NCBI GenBank assembly: GCA_019116365.1
Contig: DXBT01000038.1
Coordinates: 1-64,000 of the forward strand
Length of the DNA: 64,000 bases
Direction: 5' to 3'
Origin: Barnesiella merdipullorum
GTDB lineage: Bacteria; Bacteroidota; Bacteroidia; Bacteroidales; Barnesiellaceae
The notes under the pieces were generated by a model, which searched no databases, had not been told where the DNA came from, and worked only from the letters and a program-made list of their open reading frames with translations. Positions 18,801-26,539 of the stretch are shown piece by piece. Each line of letters opens with the position of its first letter. The first letter of the stretch is position 1. The position numbers and the translations under genes are program-made.

Positions 18801-19916
18801 ATGACAACAATTCCATACATCGTAGCCGATAACAAGATACCCTATTTAAAGGGTGTTCTCGAGCCTTATGCCCGCATCGACTACCTGTCGCCCGATCGAA
18901 TGGATGCCAACGCTGTACGCGACGCTGACATTCTTTTAATACGTACACGCACCAAATGCAACCGCGACCTGCTCGACCAGAGCCGGTGCCGATATATCGC
19001 CACGGCCACCATCGGCTACGACCACATCGACGCCGGTTATTGCCGCGAAAAAGGCATCGAATGGAAAAACTGCCCCGGCTGCAACGCCGCTTCGGTGGGT
19101 CAATACATACTCGCCTCGCTGCTGGCCTGGAGCAAAAGTCACCGCAAGCCACTGCACGAATGCACGTTGGGTGTCGTGGGCGTAGGTCATGTAGGCACCA
19201 TCGTCGCCCGCTATGCCCGCCTGCTGGGCATGCGGGTACTCCTCAACGACCCTCCGCGTGAAGAGGCTGAAGGGCCGGCCGAGTTTACTCCGCTCGCAGA
19301 GATTTGCCGCGAAGCCGACATCATCACCTTCCACACTCCGCTCACCCGTGGCGGGAAGTACCCCACATTCCATCTGGCCAGCACCCCCTTCTTCGACGCT
19401 CTCGAGAAATCGCCCCTGCTCATCAACACGGCTCGTGGCGAAATCGTAGAGACCGAAGCCCTGAAGAGAGCCTTGAAGCAGAAACAGGTTTCGGCCGTGG
19501 TACTCGACTGTTGGGAAAACGAGCCTCACATCGACAGGGATCTGCTCGACCAGGCCTTCATCGCCACCCCCCATATTGCCGGCTATTCGGCCGATGGCAA
19601 ATCGACCGCAACCCGCATGATTGTCGAAGCCGTAGGCCAGTGGATAGGAGTTCACATTCCCATCCAACACATCACGCCCCCGGCTCCGGCTCAGCCTCTC
19701 ATCGACTTGACCGGCGTATCTACCCCTTTGCAAAAAGCGATATGGGACACCTACAACCCCTTCGACGACGACCTCAGGCTGCGCAAGTCGCCCGAGACCT
19801 TCGAAATGCAGCGCGGGCTCTACCCCCTGCGACGAGAATTCGGTGCCTACCACATCAAAGGAGCCTCGACAACCGACCGCATGGTTTTAGAAAAATTAGG
19901 GTTTAACTTCGAGTAA
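18801..19916 (+). CDS. pdxB: 4-phosphoerythronate dehydrogenase
   Basis: NAD-dependent oxidation of 4-phospho-D-erythronate, the second step of the DXP-dependent pyridoxal phosphate pathway. The ATG at 18801 follows a perfect -7 box; an upstream in-frame TTG is unlikely. The 371-residue product has the D-2-hydroxyacid dehydrogenase layout: a substrate domain, a Rossmann domain with GVVGVGHVG (about residues 116-124), the catalytic Arg in NTARGEIVE, Glu in CWENEP and His in TPHIAGYS. The C-terminal extension of about 90 residues is the PdxB dimerisation domain, which separates it from SerA-type enzymes. It stands alone, transcribed away from DUF4254. Confidence 0.9.
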   Translation: MTTIPYIVADNKIPYLKGVLEPYARIDYLSPDRMDANAVRDADILLIRTRTKCNRDLLDQSRCRYIATATIGYDHIDAGYCREKGIEWKNCPGCNAASVGQYILASLLAWSKSHRKPLHECTLGVVGVGHVGTIVARYARLLGMRVLLNDPPREEAEGPAEFTPLAEICREADIITFHTPLTRGGKYPTFHLASTPFFDALEKSPLLINTARGEIVETEALKRALKQKQVSAVVLDCWENEPHIDRDLLDQAFIATPHIAGYSADGKSTATRMIVEAVGQWIGVHIPIQHITPPAPAQPLIDLTGVSTPLQKAIWDTYNPFDDDLRLRKSPETFEMQRGLYPLRREFGAYHIKGASTTDRMVLEKLGFNFE

Positions 19917-20015
19917 ATATACATATTTTAGAAGTGAGCCCTTCAGGAAAAAGAATTGTATTTCGCAACAAAAACCACCTGTTTTAGAGCAGTAAGAGGT
20001 AGAGAAATTGCCTAT

Positions 20016-20050
20016 TTTTTTGCACAAAATTTCGTCAAGTGTGCAAAAAA
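20016..20050. other. Hairpin upstream of acpP
   Basis: TTTTTTGCAC at 20016-20025 pairs with GTGCAAAAAA at 20041-20050 around a 15-base loop. With T's on one side and A's on the other it could end transcription of pdxB or shape the acpP leader. A degenerate -7 box (TTCCTTTG, 20097-20104) that probably serves acpP lies 47 bases further on. Nothing else is evident in the 241-base gap. Confidence 0.35.
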
Positions 20051-20157
20051 TGAGTAATTTATAAGGGAAAATTTTTTTTCTTCGGAGAAAAATATATTCC
20101 TTTGCAGTTGCAAAAAATAAGAACGTTAATTTATTTATTAATTAAAATTTAAAAATT

Positions 20158-20409
20158 ATGTCTGACGTAGCATCAACAGTAAAAGAAATTATCGTAGAAA
20201 AATTAGGTGTTAAAGAATCAGAGGTAACTCCCGAAGCAAACTTTACCAATGACCTCGGTGCTGACTCTTTGGACACTGTTGAAATGATCATGGAATTCGA
20301 AACCAGATTCGATATCAAGATCGCCGACGATCAAGCCGAGAAAATCACGACTGTAGGTGAGGCTATCGCTCACATCGAAAAAGCTATCGCAGAGAAAGAG
20401 AATAAATAA
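20158..20409 (+). CDS. acpP: Acyl carrier protein
   Basis: Carries growing acyl chains in type II fatty-acid synthesis. The 83-residue acidic protein holds the motif GADSLDTVE, in which Ser37 takes the 4'-phosphopantetheine arm. The ATG is preceded by an AT-rich leader. fabF starts 3 bases after its stop, so the two form an operon, the usual Bacteroidetes arrangement. Confidence 0.97.
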   Translation: MSDVASTVKEIIVEKLGVKESEVTPEANFTNDLGADSLDTVEMIMEFETRFDIKIADDQAEKITTVGEAIAHIEKAIAEKENK

Positions 20410-20412
20410 TTT

Positions 20413-21675
20413 ATGGAGCTTAAAAGAGTTGTAGTAACAGGTCTTGGTGCAATCACTCCGCTGGGAAATGATGTTCCCTCTACATGGGATGCCCTCCTGA
20501 AAGGAGTAAGCGGAGCAGGACCTATTACGCTTTTCGACGCATCTGAATTCAAGACTCAATTTGCTTGCGAGGTAAAGAACTTCGACCCGCTGAAATACTT
20601 CAGCGCCAAGGAAGTGCGTAAACTCGACCGCTACACCCAGTTTGCTTTGGCCGCTACCCAAGAGAGCATGGCCGACTCGGGTCTCGATCTCGAGAAAGTA
20701 AACAAAGACCGTGCCGGAGTCATCTTCTCGGCAGGTATTGGCGGTATCAGCACCTTTGAGCAAGAGGTAGGGAACTATGCCGTTGCCCCCGAAAAAGGGC
20801 CTCGCTTCAGCCCCTTCTTCATTCCCAAGATGATTGCCGATATTGCAGCAGGACAAATCTCCATGCTGTATGGATTCCGGGGTCCCAACTTCGGTATTGT
20901 ATCGGCCTGCGCATCGTCCACCCACGCCCTCATCGACGCCTATAACTATATCCGTCTGGGCAAAGCCGACTTGATCGTATCGGGTGGTGCCGAAGCTGCA
21001 ATCACGGTCTCGGGAGTAGGTGGATTCAATGCCATGCACGCACTCTCGACCCGTAACGATTCGCCCGAAACGGCATCGCGTCCGTTCAGCGCCTCGCGCG
21101 ACGGTTTCGTCATGGGTGAAGGTAGCGCCTGCCTTATTCTTGAAGAACTGGAACACGCATTGGCCCGTGGGGCTAAAATCTATGCCGAAGTAGTAGGTGG
21201 CGGCATGTCGGCCGACGCTTATCACCTGACGGCTACCCACCCCGAAGGCTTAGGTGCCAAACTCGTGATGCAAAACGCTCTCGACGATGCCCACATGGAT
21301 CCCGAAGAGATCGACTACATCAACGTACACGGTACCTCGACTCCTGTTGGTGACAAATCAGAAGCCAAAGCGATTTTGGAAGTATTCGGCGATCACGCCT
21401 ATGACCTCAACATCAGCTCGACCAAGTCGATGACCGGCCACCTGCTGGGTGCTACCGGTGCACTGGAGGCCCTCATCTGCGTGAAGACCATCGACGAAAG
21501 CATCGTTCCCCCCACCATCAATCATGCCGAGGGTGACGACGATCCCGAAATCGACAACAAACTGAACTTCACCTTCAACAAGGCTCAGAAACGCGAAGTC
21601 AATGCAGCCCTGTCAAATACCTTTGGTTTTGGTGGACACAATGCAAGTATAATCGTAAAGAAATTCACGAAATAA
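20413..21675 (+). CDS. fabF: 3-oxoacyl-ACP synthase II
   Basis: Condenses malonyl-ACP with acyl-ACP in fatty-acid elongation. The 420-residue thiolase-fold protein has the complete Cys-His-His triad of FabF/KASII: C166 in SACASSTHA, H306 in VHGTSTPVGD and H343 in GHLLGATGA. The glycine-rich end NTFGFGGHNAS is present. It directly follows acpP and is followed after 6 bases by rnc, a conserved acpP-fabF-rnc order. Confidence 0.97.
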   Translation: MELKRVVVTGLGAITPLGNDVPSTWDALLKGVSGAGPITLFDASEFKTQFACEVKNFDPLKYFSAKEVRKLDRYTQFALAATQESMADSGLDLEKVNKDRAGVIFSAGIGGISTFEQEVGNYAVAPEKGPRFSPFFIPKMIADIAAGQISMLYGFRGPNFGIVSACASSTHALIDAYNYIRLGKADLIVSGGAEAAITVSGVGGFNAMHALSTRNDSPETASRPFSASRDGFVMGEGSACLILEELEHALARGAKIYAEVVGGGMSADAYHLTATHPEGLGAKLVMQNALDDAHMDPEEIDYINVHGTSTPVGDKSEAKAILEVFGDHAYDLNISSTKSMTGHLLGATGALEALICVKTIDESIVPPTINHAEGDDDPEIDNKLNFTFNKAQKREVNAALSNTFGFGGHNASIIVKKFTK

Positions 21676-21681
21676 ACAAAC

Positions 21682-22491
21682 GTGCTTAAAACGATTTATA
21701 ACCGTATAAGGCTCCTTATGTTACGTCATAAGGAGCCTTATGTTCTTTATCATGACCTGTTGGGATTCTGGCCCAACAACATACGCCTCTACGAGGTTGC
21801 CTTTCTGCACAGCTCCTCGTCGATTTGCGAACAGGGACGGCGCATCAACAACGAGCGTCTCGAGTTCCTAGGCGACGCCATTCTCGACGCCATCGTCGCC
21901 GACATACTTTTTCACCGGTTCGACAACCGCAAGGAGGGCTTTCTCACCAACACGCGGGCCAAGATCGTCAAACGCGAGTCGCTCAACGCCATTGCCCTGA
22001 AGATAGGGATAGACCGTTTCATCACCTATTCGATGCACATCAGTTCCCACAACAGCTACATGTATGGCAATGCCCTCGAGGCTCTCATCGGAGCCATCTA
22101 TCTCGACAAAGGGTATGACTTCTGCAAACGCTTTATCGAAACCCGCATCATCGACTCACTCATCGACCTCGAAAAGATTTCGAAAGAGGAGAGCAACTTC
22201 AAGTCACGCCTTATCGAGTGGTGTCAGAAACACAAAATCAACATCCAGTTTGCGCTGGTCGAGACTCTGGTCGATAAAAACAACAACCCCATATTTCAGT
22301 CACAGGCCCTGCTGGGCGGATTGTCGGGGGGCATAGGCATAGGGTACTCCAAGAAAGAGTCGCAACAGAACGCAGCCCATACGGCCATCGAACGCCTCCG
22401 CAAAGACAAATCCTTCATGCAACTGGTACTGGCTACCCGCCAAAGCGAAAATCCCGAAATTGTCACAGAAAAAACACAAGACAAACAATAG
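21682..22491 (+). CDS. rnc: Ribonuclease III
   Basis: Cuts double-stranded RNA in rRNA processing and mRNA turnover. The GTG at 21682 is preferred because related proteins have about a dozen residues before the K-E-x-Y stretch; an in-frame ATG at 21718 is the alternative. The catalytic signature NNERLEFLGDAILDAIVADI lies near residues 52-71, with a second set of acidic residues around GNALEALIGAIYLD. A dsRNA-binding domain covers about 170-250 (GIGYSKKESQQNAAHTAIERL). Its first codons contain a perfect 15-bp inverted repeat (21706-21741), an unusual feature treated separately. Confidence 0.93.
   Translation: MLKTIYNRIRLLMLRHKEPYVLYHDLLGFWPNNIRLYEVAFLHSSSSICEQGRRINNERLEFLGDAILDAIVADILFHRFDNRKEGFLTNTRAKIVKRESLNAIALKIGIDRFITYSMHISSHNSYMYGNALEALIGAIYLDKGYDFCKRFIETRIIDSLIDLEKISKEESNFKSRLIEWCQKHKINIQFALVETLVDKNNNPIFQSQALLGGLSGGIGIGYSKKESQQNAAHTAIERLRKDKSFMQLVLATRQSENPEIVTEKTQDKQ
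21706..21741 (+). promoter_or_regulatory. Perfect hairpin inside the 5' end of rnc
   Basis: ATAAGGCTCCTTATG (21706-21720) and CATAAGGAGCCTTAT (21727-21741) form a perfect 15-bp stem with a 6-base loop. If translation starts at the GTG at 21682, the stem encodes about residues 9-20 of RNase III; the alternative ATG at 21718 lies in it. It could act as a weak terminator for acpP-fabF (GTTCTTTAT follows) or as a double-stranded site for RNase III on its own message. Confidence 0.6.
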
Positions 22492-22509
22492 AATCACGGG
22501 AGAATTAGC

Positions 22510-22517
22510 TATTTTTG
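22510..22517 (+). promoter_or_regulatory. Promoter -7 box for the GH3-type gene
   Basis: TATTTTTG fits TAnnTTTG and lies 24 bases before the ATG at 22542. Because transcription would begin after it, it argues against the in-frame TTG start at 22515. Confidence 0.5.
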
Positions 22518-22541
22518 CTTCTCATTGAAAACTTGCGACAC

Positions 22542-24038
22542 ATGAATCTCACGAAGTTGCTGCGTCCGGTATTCGACAAACGGCTCTCTCAAATAGACCG
22601 TTATGCCGACTACGGTGACATCATACAACAAGAAATGCTTATCGACCTGATTCGAAAAGCCCGAAAGACACAATTAGGCTCGACCTATCGGTTCGACGAA
22701 ATATCTTCCTACAAAAGTTTTACCGAGCGCGTACCCATCAGCAGTTACGAAGAGCTGAAGCCCTATATCGAGCGCACCATGCAGGGCGAACAGAACATCC
22801 TGTGGCCCAACCCTATACGTCACTTTGCCAAATCGTCGGGAACGACCAACGACAAAAGCAAGTTCATACCGGTGAGTGCCGAAGCCCTGCGCTATTGCCA
22901 CTACCAGGGGGGTGCCGACTGTGTGGCTCTATACCTGCGCGAGAACCCCGAGAGCCGCTTCTTCTCGGGCAAAGGCCTCGTGCTGGGCGGAAGTCGGGCC
23001 CAGAATCCCTTCGGGCAGGCCTACTGCGGCGACCTCTCGGCCATCCTCATCCAGAACATCAGCCCCCTGGTCAACCTCATCAGAGTCCCCTCAAAAAAGA
23101 TTGCGCTCATGAGCGAATGGGATGCCAAGCTCGAGGCTATTGCCAACAGTACCATCGGGAGCGACGTGACCAACCTCTCGGGTGTTCCCTCGTGGTTTCT
23201 CGTCCTCATCAAACACATCTTGAAGAAAACCGGCCGGCAAGACCTCTCGGAGGTGTGGCCTCACCTCGAGGTATTCTTCCACGGAGGCATCAGTTTTGCC
23301 CCCTATCGCGAGCAATATCGCCAGCTTATCTCCAGCCCCCGGATGCACTATGTCGAGACCTACAACGCCTCTGAAGGCTTCTTTGCCGTGCAGAACGACC
23401 TCTCTACGCCCGGCATGCTGCTGCTCATCGACCTGGGCATCTTCTTCGAGTTCATCCCGTTGGGAGAAGGCAGCGAACGGGCTGTCCCCCTGTGGGAAGT
23501 CGAAGCCGGGCGAAACTACGAACTGGTCATCACCTCAAACGGCGGCTTGTGGCGCTATCGCATGGGCGACACCGTGAAGGTGCTCTCGACCCACCCGCTG
23601 AAGATATGCGTATCGGGTCGCACCAAACACTACATCAATGCCTTCGGCGAGGAGCTGATGGTCGATAATGCCGAGCAGGCCATTGCCCGCACCTGCGAGC
23701 AGACGGGAGCCAGCGTGCTCAACTACACGGCGGCTCCGGTATATATGACCGACCACAACAAGGGACGGCACCAATGGCTCATCGAATTCAGCAACCTGCC
23801 TGTTCCCGTCGAGGAGTTTGCCCGACGGCTCGACCAGAACCTGCAAGACCTCAACTCCGACTACGAAGCCAAGCGCTTCAAGAGCATCGCCCTCGAATGT
23901 CTCGAGGTTATTCCCGCCAAAGCCGGCATATTCGACGACTGGTTGCGCGACCATAACAAACTGGGCGGCCAACACAAGATTCCCCGCCTCTACAACCAGC
24001 GCGACATTATCGAGGAGATACTCCAGTACAACAACTGA
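22542..24038 (+). CDS. GH3 auxin-responsive-promoter-family protein (acyl-acid amido synthetase-like)
   Basis: Member of the adenylate-forming GH3 superfamily, whose plant members join amino acids to hormone acids. Bacterial homologues have no settled function. The 498-residue protein shows FAKSSGTTNDKSKFIP (the ATP P-loop-like motif, about residues 95-110), YNASEGFFAVQ (about 275-285), WRYRMGDTVKV (about 340-350) and FGEELMVDNAEQAI (about 370-383), in family order. It has no signal peptide and is cytoplasmic. It follows rnc by about 50 bases but has its own promoter box. The acid and amine substrates are unknown. Confidence 0.85.
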   Translation: MNLTKLLRPVFDKRLSQIDRYADYGDIIQQEMLIDLIRKARKTQLGSTYRFDEISSYKSFTERVPISSYEELKPYIERTMQGEQNILWPNPIRHFAKSSGTTNDKSKFIPVSAEALRYCHYQGGADCVALYLRENPESRFFSGKGLVLGGSRAQNPFGQAYCGDLSAILIQNISPLVNLIRVPSKKIALMSEWDAKLEAIANSTIGSDVTNLSGVPSWFLVLIKHILKKTGRQDLSEVWPHLEVFFHGGISFAPYREQYRQLISSPRMHYVETYNASEGFFAVQNDLSTPGMLLLIDLGIFFEFIPLGEGSERAVPLWEVEAGRNYELVITSNGGLWRYRMGDTVKVLSTHPLKICVSGRTKHYINAFGEELMVDNAEQAIARTCEQTGASVLNYTAAPVYMTDHNKGRHQWLIEFSNLPVPVEEFARRLDQNLQDLNSDYEAKRFKSIALECLEVIPAKAGIFDDWLRDHNKLGGQHKIPRLYNQRDIIEEILQYNN

Positions 24039-24098
24039 TAATCGACAGAGAGAGGGCCCCAGATTAGGGTCATCCCCTCTTCATCCCCCAATAAAAGT

Positions 24099-24135
24099 AA
24101 CGAGAGCCGCCCTGCATGGCAGAGCGGCTCTCGTT
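24099..24135. terminator. Bidirectional terminator between the GH3-type gene and metG
   Basis: A perfect 12-bp stem, AACGAGAGCCGC (24099-24110) and GCGGCTCTCGTT (24124-24135), is extended inside by CTGC/GCAG. It lies between two convergent stops. Confidence 0.75.
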
Positions 24136-24159
24136 GTCTATATTATCTATCAAGTGTTA

Positions 24160-26202
24160 TCACTTCACCTCCGAGCCGGGAGCAATCTCGTCGGCCGCCG
24201 GGGTGATGACAATCAACCGACCGTCGGCATCCTCGGCCGAGAGTATCATGCCTTGCGACTCTATACCCTTGAGTTTGCGAGGTTCGAGGTTAGCCACGAA
24301 GCATACGTTCTTACCCACCAGCTCCTCGGGTTTGTAGTGCTTGGCTATACCCGACACGATGGTGCGACCGCCCAGACCGTCGTCGATGCGGAACTGCAAC
24401 AGCTTGTCGGCCTTGGGCACCTTCTGGCACTCGAGCACTTTACCCACGCGGATGTCGAGTTTGGCAAAGTCGTCGAAAGGCACATTCTCGCGCACCGGCG
24501 CAGCCTTGTGATTCTTCAACTCGTTAGCCTTCTTGGTCTCCAGCAGTTTGTTTACCTGAGCCTCGATTACGCTGTCGTCGATCTTCTCGAAGAGCAGCTC
24601 GGGTTTACCCAACTCGGCTCCGGCCGGCAGGATATCGGTGCGGCCCAGCATGTTCCAGTCGCAGTGGTGCATGTGGAGCATACCGCGCAACTTCTCGGCC
24701 GAGAAGGGAAGGAAGGGCTCAAAGGCAATCGCCAGGTTGGCCGTAATCTGGAGAGCCAGATTCAAGATGGTAGCCACCCGCGGCATGTCGGTCTTGGCCA
24801 ACTTCCAAGGCTCGGTATCGGCCAGATACTTGTTACCGATACGGGCCAGGTTCATGGCCTCCTTGAGGGCATCGCGGAAACGATAGTGATCGAGATAGTT
24901 CTCGACCGACGCCTTCACGTCGGCAAACTCTTTCAAGGTTTCGCGGTCGTAGTCGGTCAACTCGCCGGCCTCGGGCACCTTACCCTCGAAATATTTGTGG
25001 GTGAGCACCAGGGCACGGTTCACAAAGTTGCCCAAGATAGCCACCAGCTCGTTGTTGTTGCGGGCCTGGAAGTCTTTCCAGGTGAAATCGTTGTCTTTGG
25101 TCTCGGGAGCATTGGCCGTGAGCACATAGCGCAATACGTCCTGCTTGCCGGGGAAATCCTCGAGATACTCGTGCAGCCATACGGCCCAGTTGCGCGAGGT
25201 CGAAATCTTGTCGCCCTCGAGGTTGAGGAATTCGTTGGCCGGCACATTATCGGGCAAGATATAGCTGCCCTCGGCCTTCAGCATGGCGGGGAATACGATG
25301 CAGTGGAACACGATATTGTCCTTACCGATAAAGTGAACCATCCTCGTCTCGGGGTCTTTCCAGTAGAGTTCCCACTTGTCGGGGAGCAGCTCCTTGGTGT
25401 TCGAGATATAACCGATGGGAGCATCGAACCACACATAGAGCACCTTGCCTTCGGCTCCTTCGACCGGTACCGGCACACCCCAATCAAGGTCGCGGCTCAC
25501 GGCACGGGGTTGCAGACCCATATCGAGCCACGATTTGCACTGCCCATACACATTGGGTTTCCACTCCTTGTGTTCGTCGAGAATCCAGTGGCGCAAGAAG
25601 GGCTCCCACTTGTCGAGGGGCAAATACCAGTGTTTCGTCTCGCGCAGCACCGGTTTGTTGCCCGTGATGGCCGACTTGGGATTAATCAGGTCGGTTGCGT
25701 TCAACGAAGTACCGCAAGCCTCGCATTGGTCGCCATAGGCATGCTCGTTGCCACAGTGCGGACAGGTACCGGTAATATAGCGGTCGGCGAGGAATTGATT
25801 GGCCTCCTCGTCGTAGTATTGCATCGAGGTTTTCTCGATAAATTCGCCCTTGTCATATAGTTTGCGGAAGAAATCAGAAGCCATCTTCGTGTGAATGGCC
25901 GAGGTCGTGCGCGAATAGATATCGAACGATATCCCAAACTCCTCGAACGATTTCTTAATAATGTTGTGGTAGCGGTCCACGATATCCTGCGGAGTCACCC
26001 CCTCGGCTTTGGCCTTGATGGTGATGGGCACACCATGCTCATCGCTACCGCCTATCATAATCACATCCTCGCCCTTTAAGCGCAGATATCGCGTGTAGAT
26101 ATCTGCCGGTACATACACACCTGCCAAGTGGCCTATATGCACAGGGCCGTTGGCATAAGGCAATGCGGTCGTAACCAGCGTACGTTTGAATTTCTTCTCC
26201 AT
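24160..26202 (-). CDS. metG: Methionyl-tRNA synthetase
   Basis: Charges tRNA-Met. The class I catalytic core has HIGH at residues 22-25, a zinc knuckle with CPHC and CEAC (about 147-165) and the second signature as KISTS (about 335), a usual MetG variant of KMSKS. The anticodon-binding helical domain covers about 390-540. A C-terminal EMAP/Trbp111-type tRNA-binding domain covers about 575-680 (FAKLDIRVGKVLECQKVPKA), which dimerises the enzyme. At 680 residues it is full length. A complete promoter inside a dispersed repeat lies about 105 bases upstream. Confidence 0.97.
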   Translation of the reverse strand: MEKKFKRTLVTTALPYANGPVHIGHLAGVYVPADIYTRYLRLKGEDVIMIGGSDEHGVPITIKAKAEGVTPQDIVDRYHNIIKKSFEEFGISFDIYSRTTSAIHTKMASDFFRKLYDKGEFIEKTSMQYYDEEANQFLADRYITGTCPHCGNEHAYGDQCEACGTSLNATDLINPKSAITGNKPVLRETKHWYLPLDKWEPFLRHWILDEHKEWKPNVYGQCKSWLDMGLQPRAVSRDLDWGVPVPVEGAEGKVLYVWFDAPIGYISNTKELLPDKWELYWKDPETRMVHFIGKDNIVFHCIVFPAMLKAEGSYILPDNVPANEFLNLEGDKISTSRNWAVWLHEYLEDFPGKQDVLRYVLTANAPETKDNDFTWKDFQARNNNELVAILGNFVNRALVLTHKYFEGKVPEAGELTDYDRETLKEFADVKASVENYLDHYRFRDALKEAMNLARIGNKYLADTEPWKLAKTDMPRVATILNLALQITANLAIAFEPFLPFSAEKLRGMLHMHHCDWNMLGRTDILPAGAELGKPELLFEKIDDSVIEAQVNKLLETKKANELKNHKAAPVRENVPFDDFAKLDIRVGKVLECQKVPKADKLLQFRIDDGLGGRTIVSGIAKHYKPEELVGKNVCFVANLEPRKLKGIESQGMILSAEDADGRLIVITPAADEIAPGSEVK

Positions 26203-26307
26203 TTTTCCTTAATTTCTATCCAGTTAAATACAACCTTGGGGATATTGTCCCCACCGATTTCCGCACGCCCGGCATCCCGTGCAGCGAGCGGTTTTCGACA
26301 TTTTGTA

Positions 26308-26339
26308 CAAAGATAGTGAAAGGTGAGCGTAGAGGCAAA
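26308..26339 (-). promoter_or_regulatory. Complete promoter for metG
   Basis: On the minus strand TTTG (26339-26336), 20 bases and TATCTTTG (26315-26308) give an exact Bacteroidetes -33/-7 promoter. The spacer contains CTCACCTTTCAC, which recurs in the promoter at 48607-48638. The predicted leader before metG is about 100 bases. Confidence 0.75.
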
Positions 26340-26414
26340 CAGAAAACAAAGTTTTCAACGTTTGAGCCATTCTAGCTTCCATAAAGAGAGCGAAAGGGAG
26401 TGCAGAAGCGATAT
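26308..26414 (-). repeat. Dispersed promoter-bearing repeat, copy A
   Basis: The intact promoter core (26308-26339) continues into a region with AAAC, GTTTTCAACGTTTGAGCCAT and, 75 bases further upstream, a decayed second core (AAAGAGAGCGAAAGGGAGTG at 26383-26402). The same order and much of the sequence recur at 48607-48724. Outside this repeat and the hairpin at 26452-26482 nothing else is seen in the gap 26203-26539. Confidence 0.6.
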
Positions 26415-26451
26415 TCGTTCAACCCTTCTCATCCAACCTTCTCCAGAAATA

Positions 26452-26482
26452 AAGCAGCGGCCTCATCACGAGGCCGCTGCTT
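26452..26482 (-). terminator. Terminator after susG
   Basis: A perfect 13-bp stem, AAGCAGCGGCCTC (26452-26464) with GAGGCCGCTGCTT (26470-26482) and a 5-base loop. On the minus strand TTATTTCT follows, as expected for a terminator of the sus genes. Confidence 0.8.
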
Positions 26483-26539
26483 CCATCCATCATGTAACAC
26501 CTTTACGGTGCACTCTTATGTTCAATACACTCAAAACAA

